A DNA stretch of 64,000 bases from Rachycentron canadum (GCA_038496675.1 CM076666.1:8446795-8510794), one strand, 5' to 3'. Shown: positions 23,025 to 38,200, counted from the first letter of the stretch. Translations and numbers: made by a program. The notes: generated from the sequence alone by a model not told the origin.

Positions 23025-26000
23025 CTAACAAATCCACAAAGCAAACATTTACTTTATACATGACCAGTAGAGGTGCAAGAGTCAAGTTGAGTCAGTCTTT
23101 ATTTAGCACCAAAATCACAACACACGTTATCTCATGGCACATTTTACATAGAGCAGGTTTAGACCATACTCCCTATAACATTGATAAAGACCCAACAACT
23201 CCCACCCTGAGCAAGCACTTGACCACAGTGGCAAGAAAAAAAAAAAAAAACTAACAGACAGCATCCTCAAGAGTTCAGTTCAACTGCAGCAACTGACTTC
23301 AGTGTTTTAGTTTGAAGTGCTGATGAAAATAGCAGAAAAAAAAAAAAACAACTAAAAACTATCAAGCCTCTTCTCTGGCCACCTGACAGAAAACACTGTC
23401 AGTTTTTACCTTTTAGCAAAGATAAAAGCAGCAACCATCACTGCAGCGACGAGGCAGAAGATGCCCAGGATGATGCCCACATGACTTCGTCCAGCCTCTG
23501 TATCTTGGCAAAACTCTCCCTTGTAACCAGCGACACACTGGCAGTGAGTGACTTTTCCTTCTGTGATGCAGTGGCCATGACCGCTGCAGTGCTGGAGGTC
23601 ACAGGAGGTGGAGTCTTTTTTAACTCCAAGGACAGAATCTTTTGGGGAGTTTGGGTGAGGGGAGGAGGAAGACTGAGGAAGACGGTTATCACTGGCTTTA
23701 TCCCCAAAAGAAGCTGAGTCTGTGTCTGGACCTGAAGAGATAAACCAATGCTGGTGATTATGCACCTAGAAAGGCCACATTATTAAAAATGTATTGCTTT
23801 TACAAGCTGAACTATTAAATATTAATTATCCTCAAGTAAAGAAATTTAAATGCCCTGAAAAGTTTCAAGTCCTAAGCATTTCTCTGTAATGTAAAATATT
23901 CATGATGAAAACAAAGTAGAATCTTTAGGTGATATTCATTAATAGTTTAATGATTCAAAAAGTTTTAAAGAGGACTTTAATAATTTAGATTTCTCAGCAT
24001 CAGACATTTAGCAAAAAACTGATATGTGCTGGGTTTCTCTCATAGGCAAAAAACTACTCAAAATACAATGTGCTGGAAACTATTTTCAGCTTCTGTGACT
24101 TTCAAGTACTTAATTTTTCCCACAATTATGGTTCATCTCACTGCAGAACCTGTAACATTATCTGCCTGGAGTTTGACTTGATTTACATACTCTGATAAAT
24201 AAAGCTTTTGTTATTTCAAAGAGGAGGGTTTGAGATGGTCACTGAGTCACCACAAAGCCTAAAGTCTTTTTTCCAGCTTCTCCATTTGTGTAAGAACTCA
24301 CAGTCCTGCTCATCAGACTGGTCTGGACAGTCCATGTGTCCGTCACAGAACTTGCTGCTGCTGATGCACTTCCTTCCATCAAAGCAGGATTGTTCTCCAG
24401 CGGGACAGTCAGGCAGGCGGGCACAGGAAGTGGCATTGATGCTGTAAAAGCCCCGTCCACATTTACATGTCCGACCACCAGGATAGGGCAGGCACAGATG
24501 GCCACATTCACCGTTGTTGTTGGAGCAGCTATTCATTCCTGGAGGAAATGAGCAAAAAGAAAGTTTTAGAATCACAAAATCACAGGGTCAATGCTTTTGA
24601 TACCTACAGAATAAGCATCAAAACTAGCTAAAGTCAGTGCATGGGAAGATTTGTCCATTTGTTTTTCTATACTTATCAGCTAATAACAGCAAACAATGGA
24701 TCATTACCAGATTGTCTCTAGTATTCATTTGTTACCTCCCATTTAGCTTGATATAACAACACAGGGACCATTTTATTTGGAGCTCTCTTTTCACCCCATG
24801 TGTATTAGCCATTATATGGTCAAGAGGCCCTGATTTTTGTAAATAGCCTCAACAGACTCTCTTCTTTGGCTCAGTCAGGATGAGTACAGTTTCTGAAAAT
24901 TAGCCTGGTTAGTGTCTAGATTTTGTGAAACAGGTGTGTCAATATTTGTCAATGGATAATTAAGTGTTATGAAAGAAGGCGTTTGTGTGTGTACAATGAA
25001 CACAGACATGTATTACACATGTTGTTCAAACACTTCATATTAACATGTCTGCATCTGTGCACTTGGTAATTTAAGAGAAAGCCCCAACACCATGCCAGAA
25101 TAGCTTCAAGTCAACTTGGCAACGCCACACTGTGTCTCCGCTTTTCCTTCAGTTTGGCACCGGTTTGTATTAATGTGGCATCTATTTACTGCATTTCTGA
25201 CATTTTACTGAAAAGTAGTATGCTACCTATTTTTTTTCCAAATGTGTGAGGATACTTGTGAGTTTTTTCATTTGGGCGAGATGATGAATTTGTCTGCTGC
25301 TGTTGGGCCAGATTATGGCAAAATCTGGCCCGAAAAACTGGCCCTAAAACCTTGAATAGAAACTGATTGTTTCAGTTACATTTAAGCATATATTCCTGCT
25401 AGTTAACATAAAATAGCCAAGCTTTGGTTTGAAGCACCACATTTGCATAGATTTATACTGCAAGACAGTGCCACAGGGCAAGACAATAAGAGGACAGACA
25501 GAACAGTGTTACAGTGTGAGAGTGTTAGAGCTCCATTCATCATCGCCCTTTCCCACTGCAGCACACACAGTAACACACATAGTAACACAGGCTTCTGTTC
25601 TCACAGCTTGCCAAGTCCTATCTCCCAGGTATCACATCACTCATCTATTCACTCAAACTGAGCTTAAGTGAGTCTTTTCATTCTGCCTGGGTGTCTGATA
25701 ACATCTGCTTGCTAAGAAGCAGAAAGCAAAGTTGAGTTGAAAACACACATGTTCAGATGATGTATTTCCTCACAGTGATGACTAAAACTGGTTTGGCATG
25801 GTTCTGTTTTAGCAACTAAGCTCGCAATGTCTACAATCCTGTTACCTGTTGGGATTACAAACCTGGCCAGTGAAGAAGATTTGAGTATTGACAAGACATT
25901 TTTACATTTTCAGTTTCTCATTTTCTATTGACAGGACTTTCAGCGTTTGAATCAGCTCCACAAAGTTCTATTTGTGCTACACACAAAAAAGTTGCATCAT

Positions 26001-29000
26001 TACTTTGGTACAAGTAAGACCTAAGAATCTGATGTCAGATATTTTCTTGGCTCTGTTAATAGGAGTGTCCTTGTTAGCAGTAATCCTCCCTTTCATTATG
26101 AAACATTTAGTACTCCCCTGACTAATTATCAATCTGGACAAGTACTCTAAACCTGCACAGTCATGCTTCTTTAAATAGAAGTACCAAAAATGCATTTGTA
26201 CCTATTAAATGCATCACATCTCATTTAGGTTATTGCAATTCTTTTTGTTCTCCTGGTAAGTGTTCTCAATTCTCCCACAAAATGCTGCTGCAGGCATTTT
26301 ACTTGCAGAACAAAGACACAAGATCCCATCACTCCATTTCTTGGGTCTCTATTTTGATTAAACTCCAATTTTAAAATTAACTGAATTTAAACTACTATTC
26401 GAGTTAAGATGGATTTAGCCCAAAGCTGTTTCACTGATCTTTGTTAAACCTCATGAGCCAGTACCACAGAATATGCTCTTACTCAATAGTCTATACTGAA
26501 GAGTAAAGGCAACCACACTTTTATTTTGGTCTATGGTTTTTTTTATACTTATGCCTCAAATGTTATTTTCATGTCTATCAGTTCCACTGGAGGTGACGCT
26601 GTGTGCCTCTCTTTTGCTGATTGTAGCCTCAATACTTACGAAGTTAGCTGCTCTTTACTCAGCCTGAACATCTGTATTCAGGTCAGGCTTCATCTGATGC
26701 TCAAATTATCATGTCTTGTACCACGTGAAGCAGTTTTATTCAATATTTCAATGAAGAGACTCAGACACCCACCAATCTGGCTGTTGTTGCTGTAGGCTCT
26801 GACTTCTACCACGTTGGTCTTTGTCTCAAACCACAGTTGTTTAGGCTGGAGCCCATCACTGAACCACAGTTTGGTTATATCTTCAAAAAGATTGAAAGAA
26901 ACAAAGTAAAAATGTTAGGAAGTGAAAAAAAACCCCCTGAAAACTACTATTAATTTTCTACAGTGCAGCATTCAGATGGTTGTGAAAATTTAATGTGTGG
27001 TCATTATTCAGAATAAAAATTAAGATTTGAAAGAAAGGAAACTAAATCGGGGGAAAGAGAAAAAAAAATTAGTGTAAAGATGTCTGACAGTACAGATTGC
27101 TGAGAATTGGTCATCTGAATAATTTATTGTCACATTAGTCTATGACGCCATCTGCTGCCTGAAGGGAGAAAAGACAAATGAAGAGAAGGTGAAAAATTAA
27201 TTTTCATATGTAAGAGTTAAGAGGTTATTGGAGTGGAAGAGAAAGAATAATCAATGTCCCAAGCAGCACCACATATCACATTTGACTGTAGCCTTAAGAG
27301 AAAAAAAAATAATAAATAAAAATAAATAAATAAAACAAACATCAAAAAGTATGTTCACTCTGACCTTTGTCCAGGGTGACCCAGAGGAGGATGCTCTGTG
27401 TATGTGTAAAGGAGATGAGCAGACCCGACCCCGTTTTGTACTGTGTATACCCAGATCCATCCACTCCAATAGAGCTGATTATTCCTTCACCTGTGGAGAG
27501 AAACAAGGTGACACAGTTAAACAAGGACAAGCAATCAAAATGTACTCTCACTAAGTTACTGCATACATGCGATCTTTTTATCTATTACCCCTGTCAGCCC
27601 AGTAGATCATGGTTCCTTTATTGGAAAAGACGAGTGAGGTGGGGATGCTCGACTTCCGCCACAGCACTGCTTTGTTACGGCCATCCATCCAGGCACAGCC
27701 CACCTCTGTCTGGCTCTTCCCTCCTGCAACAAATATTGCCGTGTAGCAAAGTCGCCCTGACACGGGATGCAGCGCAATGGAAGTGGTGCCCTGAAGGGAC
27801 AAACATGAAAACATATTAAAGGGAACATTAAGAGTCAGTCAAGAAAAGGAGCTGAAAGAAAGGTCAGTGGTAGAAAAGGTATTTTTTGTTCTGCCTGTTG
27901 TACTTTTATTACATTTATAGAACATTAATAAGGAAACTCAGAGACTGTATTGATGTTACACTTATATTCAGTATACATTCATTTATAAGTATGAGTAGCC
28001 GACATACAAAATATATATCTATCTATAGATATATCTATATCTCTTTGGAAGTTTCAAAAATTATCTTACATCTAAATAAACTGTTAAATTGCTGTCTTTG
28101 GTTATTTATACTTTGCAAATATAAGTAAGGGATGAAGATAAACTACAAAGAGCAAACATGAACAGTACAGCAGAGCCTGCTTCACCTGCAGTGACCCGTG
28201 CAGCTGTGAGATGGTGTAGCCGTTATGGTGCGAGGTCACATGGAGATCAGGCCTCCTGGTGCTGCTCCAGTAGAGGTTGGAGGTCACCCAGTCAACTGCC
28301 AGAGCCGTGACTGTGTCATCCTTGTAGGACAAGGAAGTTTAATTTCCAGAATGTGAATTTCAGTGAAAAAAAAAAAAAACTTGAACAAATTAAAACTGAT
28401 TATGGCCTTAAATGATGAATTTTTTGAGGATTTAAGGACTTGATAGTCCCGCTGAAAGGCAATTTAAACCAACCTTTAGCTTTAGGATTTGTCCAGCAGG
28501 TGTCAGCTCGTGTCCTGACCGGGAGCTGTTCAGTTTCAGCACATCCACAGATCCTTGTCCTGCGTCAGCCACATACAGTGAAAGCTCTCTGATGGACACG
28601 TCTAGCTCCAAGGCTTCAGTTACTCCAGGAAGAGCCAAAACTCGGCTGTTTGGCATTTTTTTAAGAGCAACACCATCTTGATGCATTGAGTTCAAGTAAA
28701 TCTACAAGTGGCAAGAGGATACATACAATTTTAAAATTAATACAAATTTTTTTAAAAATTAGGGAAAGCAGCAAGTGTGAGACAGAACAGCACAGTAGAA
28801 GAAAAGCAAGTGAAAAGCAAATTCAATTTCTCAGGAGTGTTTGGCAGGGACAAAGACCTGCACACTCTCTGATCTGAACACCACAATGAAACAGCTCACC
28901 TGATAGACTGTTGTACGAGACAAAAGCAGGATGAAAGTTGACTCTCTCGGCAGTGAGCATGTGATCTTGTCCTTAGAAAGTAGCAGGCCCTTTGGGCATC

Positions 29001-29192
29001 GACAAACTGCAGTAAGTGCTGGTGCTCCAGACTTGCCTCTCACCGCTGGGGCCAGCAGGCAGAGATGGGAGCATTGTAGCCGTTCACAGGGGCTGGATAT
29101 GGCTGGCTGGGAAAGGACATGCATCAGCTGGGGACAGAGGAGACATGCATATGAATAGTAATAGATGCAACCTATTGCAAACCAGATGCAAA

Positions 29193-29225
<33 letters not shown>

Positions 29226-32200
29226 AACTGAATTCGGAGTGTAAGCACACAGTAAAAACTGAATTTGCTGACAGCGATGCATTCATAAAATGAATGTTTA
29301 CATAGCTCAAAGCTGTTTTGGAGAGATAACGCATGACTAGAAGCTAAACACTCACCTTCAGTCCAAACGGCTGTCCTGGTCTCTTCAGAAGAACCTTCTG
29401 ATCTTTTCCTGTGATCTTGTCAGCTGAGCGGATGGTTCTTCTCTTTGTGTCAGACCAGAAGATTCTGTCATTGAAGACTGCCACAGAGAAAGGGTTTGGA
29501 GTTTCGGCTAACTGGAGTATCTAGTGAGAGAAATGCATCGCCATCAGCATTTAATAATGATCCTCGGTGACCAGCTGCGATCTGAAATATCACTATTTTC
29601 TTTTTCCTTAGATGACTCATTTTGAGGTTCACCATTTCAATACCTCTTTACCTTGATGTTGTCTCCATCCAGAGAGGCTGAGCCGATGCAGCGCAGCTTC
29701 TCGTCAGCCCAGTACACCCTGTTGTCCAGGAAATCATAGGCCAAACTGACAGGCCAGCTCAAGGCACGGCTCACCACCACCTTCCTCTTTGAACCGTCCA
29801 TGCCAGACCGCTCAATCTGAGGGGTGCTTCCAATCTCAGACCACAGCATCAGTCTGAAAATGTTGATTATGCAATTAGGAGAGATCTTGTAAGTATTTTT
29901 TATAAATTTTATATATAACCAGACCGATCATTACCCTCTGTCAGGCAGTAAGACCAATGAGCTTGGCTGTTCCAGATCTTCACCCAGGACCACAGTGTAG
30001 TCTTGAGATCTTACTGTAGCATCACTGAGCTTCACAGCCAGAATCTGGCCAACAAGTCCATCCACCCAGTACAAGTTCTTGCCGACCCAGTCGACAGCAA
30101 TAAAATCTGACTTCACTCCTGCAACAGATTTAATTTGAACACTAAAATCAAGTTATAGTTCAAACCTTTTCTCCAGACTAAGCTATGACAGTGTGAGCCA
30201 GCATGAACAATACCAGGACCCTGGAACTAGCTCATCCTAAATGAATTTGAATGTTATTAGCTACACTGTGCCTACATTTCACAATGTTTGCTGTAAAGAT
30301 GGTCTATTAAATCCTTTTACACCAACTGTAGTGTTCGGGGGATGACCACACCTTTGATAAGTGTCCCTTTGTTATTTGAATTTTCCATGTCAGTCCAGCG
30401 GATGCTCTGATAGTCAGGGCTTAGCCAGTAAACTCTATGCTGTGCCCAGTGGTAATCCAGTGAGAAGACCGGCCGACTGGAAGAGGAGAGAAGCCGCAAC
30501 GTGCTGCTATGGACTCCCAGCAGTAACAGCTCTGACTGCACTGATGCCAGAAGCAGAGGCTCATCTGGAGATTGAAACATTTTCAAAGTATGACCGTAGA
30601 AACAAAAAGATAAAAACTTATTTCCTGCTATTTTTATACTGTATTAAAGTTAATGGAAGCCAATGGTTGTCTGAAAGTCATGAAACCACTACAGCTTGAT
30701 CTAGATAAACTTGATCTTTCCCTCCACAAACTGATTAAAAGCACCTTTGGTCTTGCAGCTTTTCTTGTCAGGCTCCAGGTAGAAGCCAGGGTGGCATTGA
30801 CAGACATAGGACCCACGGGTGTTGAGGCAGGTGTGTTTGCACACAGCATGGGGCATTACACTGCACTCATCAATGTCCACACAGGACACAGTGCTAGACT
30901 GCAGTCTGAAACCTGCAGCACAGTAGCACCTCTGCAAAAGTGAGAGTAAAGACATTTTCAAGCCGAGCAAGAATGAGCTTTGTGTACATCCATATGCAAA
31001 GAGTGAAACTGTTGTGTGCATGTTTCTAGATACTGCCACAATTCTCTAGTTGTAATAGGTGAATGTGAATGAATAAATTGTGACCTATCCATGAATTAAC
31101 TGAGAAAACAACCAGATACACATTTGCTTTGTACTAACCGCTCCATTTGGGGTGCTGACACAGTGGTAGTCACACCGAGGAGCTGATGGCCTGGAGCAGT
31201 GCAGAGAGCATCCGATGCCCTCATCTGAACTGTCAGCACAGTTGGTGAAGCCATTGCACACCAATCCAGGGTCGACACACTCACCACTTCCACACTGGTA
31301 AAGGTGAGACGGGCATTTTCTCTGGCTGCCTGTGAGAGCATGGGCATAGATTTGCTTTAAATGTTCACACTGATTAAAAGGCATTTTACTGTATGGGTGT
31401 TTCAATGTTTTGTTTTGTTTTTTTTGTTTTTTTGAATGACTAGAAACAAAAGAACGCAATATGCACATAGTGACTTATAATGTCAAAAGTGTCTGAAATA
31501 CAGAACAAACCTCACTGGAGCTGAGAAGTGAGTATCTGAGAATAAACATGCTCACATTTGTCTTCGTCCACACCATTGTAACAGTCCCTTTTCCCATCAC
31601 ACTTCCAGGACAGGGGGATGCACTGACTGCTGTCTCCACACTGCCACTGGTATTCCCTGCACTTTGCTGGTAGAGTCACACAGTTCTAGATACAAACAAG
31701 ATCAGGTTATATCTGATGCTCTGGTGGTTCCACTATTTTAACAAGCATGTTTCAGTATGCTCAAACACATCACCTTACCTTCTCATCTGACCCATCCTTG
31801 CAGTCATCCTCACCATCACAGAGCCACGCTTTCTGTAGGCACTCGTGGCTGTGTGGGCATTGGAGCTGTGTCAGGCAGCGTGGGGGTCTTGTGCAGTCCA
31901 TCTCATCAGAGCGATCACTACAGTCAGCATATCCATCACATCTCAAAGCCTCGGACACACACTGACCGCTAGCACAGCGATACTGGTTAATTGTACAAGC
32001 CACCAAACCTAGAAAGGAGGAGACAGGAAATATGCATATCATGTGATGATTGTAGACGTCACAATTGCTGTACAATTAAGTCAAATACAACAAAGTGAAA
32101 GTCACCTACCACACTTTTCCTCATCTGACCCATCAGCACAGTCTCTTTCGCCATCACACAGGAAGGTCTTTGGTATGCAGCGGGTGTTGTTATCACAGTG

Positions 32201-35200
32201 CTGATGGCAGCCATCGCTCAGCTTTGAACAGTCCATTTCATCAGATCTGTCCTGACAGTTGTACTGTCCATCACACACCTGCTCAAGTGGGATGCATCGA
32301 TTCCCGTGGGAACACTGGAACTCACCTGGGGGAAAGAGGATCTCAAATACTGCCCTGAAATGTAAACAAAACTTTCAAATTTATCACTCCTTGATTTAAC
32401 AATTAATTATGGGATACAATTGATGCTTTTGCATCTTTTATAAGCACATTTTTTCCCTTGACACTCAAAAACAAACCTGCTTTGCATTGAGCAGCACATC
32501 CCTCTTCGTCTGATCCATCCTGGCAGTCTGTCTCTCCATCACACACATGGCTGTACATAACACACTCCATGCCGTCTTTACATGGCTTGAAACCTTTGCG
32601 ACACCTTAGAGGGGCTGATCTGGCATTGAGGACATTGATGGGGGCTTGGAAGAGAAAAGATGAATTTAATTGTTTGAGGACAGTTAGATTGGATTATGAG
32701 AGCTATGAACTAAACCGGCAAGTCAGAGATTGTTTAAGGTAAGAATGATTGAGTTGTTGGACTTTTTGCTATGCTATACCTAAAAGGTTGGTAGTGGGTT
32801 GCTAGGTGGTTGCTGTTTGTGTTTTCTTTTTTTAGATCAGTTGATAGTAAAGTCCTAAAAACCTACAACTAAGTGGTGGCTGAGGTGTTTGGAGTATGAT
32901 GTACATGGTACAGCTACATGGTTGTTAAAGTATTTTGGGCAGTTGCTAAGGAGTATAATTTATAGTTGTAGGGTAAAAGTGTTGAGTCAACTCAGTTTTG
33001 CCATTTGTTCAATTGCAACAGCTCCAACTGCTCTGATGGATAAATAATATATTGTATATCTACTGATTTTATACATTTTTTTGTTGGACTGCATTTTCCT
33101 TGTTTTCTTACAGGGAGTAGTGGGATCCGCTGATTGACATTGCCTCTCATCTGAGCCATCAGGACAGTGGGCACGACCATCGCACACTTCCATCCTAGAG
33201 ACGCACTTCCTTCGGTCATTGCACAAGAAGTCATCTGACATGCAGAGAGAAAGTAGTCAATATGAGGAGGCCCACAGTAAGTCAAGACCATTATTAGCTT
33301 GCTGGGTAGGTAGAGTGCAGCTACTTTTTGCATGAAGGTAATTGTGGGGCTCAGACCTACCTTGGCTTTCACATTGGACCACACAGCCATTTTCATCAAA
33401 TCCATCAGGGCAATCTCTTTGTCCATCACACAGTTGAGCTTCAGAGATACACAGTGATGAAGCTGGACAGAGAACTGAAGGAGCAATGCAAGCTGATCTG
33501 GACGTGAGAGCAGCAGTTTCAGTTGTTGTTGTAGAAGTAAGGTCTAAAAAGGTGAAAACTAAAAAAGTTAAACTGATAAACATTTCAGGACTTATTGGCA
33601 GGACTGTCTGCTTGTCAGTGTCACAGTGACAGTGTTTCAGTAGATTTCTCTTCTTCCATTACACATAAGCTTTCAAACTTCTAGTGTTGGCAAAAATAAC
33701 CACATTAGTTTATCAATGATTAATTGATATTAGAAAAATGTGATGCTAGAACTTACCGCAGCCCACCTCATCCGTGCCGTCCAGACAGTCTCTCTCCCCA
33801 TCGCATAGGAATTTCTTTGGGATGCAGCGCTTGCCATCAGCACAACGATACTCACAGCTCTTGGTTCGTTCCCAGCAGTCCAGTTCATCAGACTGGTCCC
33901 GGCACTGTGACTTCCCATCACACACCTGAGCCATGGGGATGCACATATTCCCATGGGAGCACTGGAATTCACCTGGGGTGGAGTACAATTAAAAGCTGTG
34001 ACTATTCAAATGAAACATTACAGATAATCCTTAAAGTGCTAATTTACGGAGCATGTTCATTATATCAGCGATCCAGTGGTTGAACTTTGTTGAGAATAGA
34101 GTACAAAAAATGTCTAATGGGTTAAAATAAGATTTCTTCGTCACAATATATAATCCAATGTGGTCTATAAAATTGGATTATAAATTTCAACCGTTTAAAG
34201 TGAAAAAAAGAAAAAACCTTGTTTGCAGGTTTCTGAGCATCCCCCTTCATCAGATCCATCCATGCAGTCCTTCTCTCCGTCACATACGTGGCTGTATAAA
34301 ACACACTCTGTGCCATCGTTACATGGCCTTGAGCCAATGCGACACTTTAAGACATTTGCCTGAAATGCAGGAGTAGTTACACTTGGACAGTTGACCTCAT
34401 CTGACCCATCGTGGCAATGAGAACGACCGTCACAAACCAGACTCTTTGAAACACAGCTCCTTCGATCCTTGCAGAGAAACTCAGCTGAGGAGGAAAACAG
34501 CAACATAGTACAAATTTAACTGCACATTTTTAGTGCAGTGGAGACCAAAGGAAACATAACTTACTATTGTAAGGGCATCTTTTCAGACAGTTCTCATCAG
34601 ATCCATCAGGACAGTCTTTTTTTCCGTCACATAGCTTTGTTGGTTTGATGCATAAAGATGAACCCACACACAGAACTGAAGGACTGGTACACAATGGCTT
34701 GGTGGGAGGTTGAGTCAAGACTTTGACAGGTGAAGGGGATTCAGTTAAACTGGGATTTATTGCATTAGTGGCAGCATCTAAAAATGAACATACAAGTCAA
34801 CTTAGGTCAAAGGTTACATCCTAAAACACCCACATATAATTGCCATTACAAGTTAGTGCCATGACCTTAAAAACAAAGTCTACAAAGCACTTCTATATTT
34901 ATTCTAACTTTCAAACAATATAACCATTAAAACTCACCACACTCTTCTTCATCTGATCCATCTCGGCAGTCTCTCTCTCCATCACAAACGTGACTAAAGA
35001 GAACGCACTCGCTCCCATCTCGGCAAAGTCTGGAGCCCATGCGACACTTCAGGATGTTTGCCCGAGCGGCAGGAGCAACTACACTGGGACAATTGACCTC
35101 ATCTGAGCCATCGTGGCAATGAGAGCGACCATCACAAACCAGACTCTTTGAGACGCAGCTCCGACGGTCTTTGCAGTGGAAGTCAGCTATGGAGGGCATG

Positions 35201-38200
35201 TTATATTAGTTTACGTCAGTACTGTGATGTTAACTGGAAAAAAATAAAGCAAATGATACCAAAAACAACAATATAATAAAAATTAAGTTTTGATGGGGTT
35301 TAAGATCCTGTTCACACCTGCCATTAAAATGCATCTGGAGTAACTACTTGTGGTTTAACTTCCTCACTCTAAACAAAAAACATTTTATTTCTTGAGGCCA
35401 AGACCACACCCAAATGTGGTCTGAGCTCTACTCAGATCAGCCAAGATGCATGTCTGAACAGAATCTCCAAAAACAAGCTACAATTGCTTTCTCATTAACT
35501 CACAACTTACTCTTATATGGGCATTTTTTCACACATTTTTCATCAGATCCATCAAGGCAGTCTTTCTTGCCATCACATAGCTGTGTTGGGCTGATGCATA
35601 AAGAAGAACCTGGACACAGATATGACGGACTGGTGCAGCGTGGCTTGGTGGGAGGATCAGTAAATGGTTCAACGGGTGCAGGAGGTTTATCCAAGTGATA
35701 TTCTGCAAGAAGGGTAGTGGCAGTGTCTGCAGCATCTAAGAATTATACCAAGAGTTAGATGGGGAAGTGTAGAGTATCTTTTTAAGATGAGGATATTGTC
35801 ACGCTTTTATTTTGAGAGAGAAACTGAGCTTCTCTACAAAGCACCTTCGCATTCAAACCCTTTGTGAAAGCAACCTTTGCATAAGAACTCACCACATTCT
35901 TCTTCATCTGATCCATCCTTACAGTCTCTCTCTCCATCACAAATGTGACTTAGGAGAACACATTCAGCCCCATCTCTGCAAAGTCCAGAGCCCAAGCGAC
36001 ACTTCAGGACATTTGCCTGAACTGCAAGAGTAACTACACCTGGACAATCTACCTCATCCGAACCATCGTGGCAATGAGAACGACCATCACAGACCAGACT
36101 CTTTGAGACACAGCTCCTACGATCTTTGCAGCGAAACTCGTCTGGAAGAAAACCATTATAAATAAAGCTTTTCAAGTTTAGGGACACTTAAACTCTAGAA
36201 TAATCAAGCGAAGTAAACCAAATCACTTTTTCCAAAAAAACTTAAAAGCATACAAATACATTACATCTGGAGTTAAAACACAGTCCAAATTTGTGACTTA
36301 CTTTTCAAAGGACATTTTTTCACACAGTTCTTTTCATCAAAGCCATCAGGACAGTCTTTAAGGCCATTGCACAACTGGCCTGGAGAAATGCAGATGTGAA
36401 CAGAAGAGGAAGGACAGAGCACAGATGGGCTGCTGCAGGCTGGTAGAGTTAGAGCCGGGGGTGCCGTAAGAGGAGGCATTTGGTTTGATGAATCGATATT
36501 AGGTCTAGCTGGAGTCACAGTCAGTGCTGCATTTTAAATACAGGAATCCCATTATTATGTTAACTTAACTGTCAAATATTATGGTTCATAGCTATAATCT
36601 TGACCAGAGAGACTTAATCTTAGGAAACTTACCACATTCGTCTTCATCTGATCCATCCTTACAGTCCTTCTCTCCATCACACACATGACTGTATAAAACA
36701 CACTCTATGCCATCTTTACACAGTTTTGAGCCCCTGCGACACTTCAGGACATTTGCCTGAATTACAGTAGTAGGAGTTACAGTCGGACAGTCAGCTTCAT
36801 CTGAGCCATCACGACAATGAGAGCGACCATCACAAACAAGATTTCTGGGGATACAACTTCTGTTGTCCTTGCACTTGAAATCCTCTAAGATTAACAGTCA
36901 GAGAGAAGATAATTACAAACTAAGAAACTCAACATTAAGTGAATGTTTACTATTCACATGGAGGTTTTAGATCTGTATCATCGAATTTTACCTTTAGATC
37001 TACATGTGGTAACACAAAATTCCTCATCATCTCCATCAGGACAGTCATTTTTACCATCACACAGCTGGGCCTCTGAAAGGCAGACTGATGAGTGTCGGCA
37101 CCGTGCAGATGGTTCATTGCAGACTGGAGGATTGGGCACTACAGGAAATGAATGTAAATAAATTTTAAAATCTGTGGCTGTCGTATAAATGTGGTCTATC
37201 ACACTTTTATTTAAGCCAATAAGGATCCACTTTTAACTGAATTAAAGAAGCTCTTTATTTTAAAAACATGCTGTGGTCTTGTTCTTAACTAGAAAAAAAT
37301 GCACCACTTCATATCTGACTATGGAGTTAACCTAAGCCATGACGGTCACTGTAGATGGACAGAATCACAAAGCTACAGGATCTCAAGCTCAATCAAACCA
37401 ATTTTAACATAGTCTGACCTGTACGAACATTCCTGAGTGCAGCAATTACACCTAACACATGACCTCTCACAGTCATGTCTCGGATGCGACGGCCATCACG
37501 CCGATCCCAAAGAGTAAAGACGTCATCAGAAAGGGACAACAGGAAGGGCTCTAATGCAGCTACGACTGAGCCTGAAATGTTCCATCTTCTTCCAGCTTGG
37601 TGGCTTCTCTGTTGCAGTAAACTCATTGTCGTCAGGCCTGTAAAAAGTGCAAAACTCAATAGGTGTGTACTGTGAAAAGACAGACAGCTTAATTAAGATT
37701 AGTTCGCAAAAGATTTTGTATATTATATATGTTTGTGATTAACTATCCAACATCACAAGTGTGGAAGTAATAATTATGACTAACTGTACGGGGGTGAGTC
37801 AAACCATCCATCACCCATCATAGCCCGTAAACTGAACACAACTTGTTAACATAAAGCAAAGACTATGACATAGCACATCTTAGTGCTGCAGATTGACAGA
37901 AAGTTAATATAATCATTTTATGTTATTGATGTTTGATCCATAAAAAGGACATGATTAAATCAGGCAAGCATTCTTTTGTTTAAGTCTTTTTAAAAACAAG
38001 CTATTAGCATCAGTTAATTCCACATAATTAGATTTACGAGGCCCATGCACCACATTCATACAAAGACAGACCCTGAAATGAACCCTGTGTAGTTCTTGGA
38101 AAAGTTAAAAACTACCTTCAAAAAGTTGTAAAGTACCAATATCCTCTTGTACAGACTATAACTACTTCCCAGCCTTTCAACAGCTGCTTATAATCAAATT

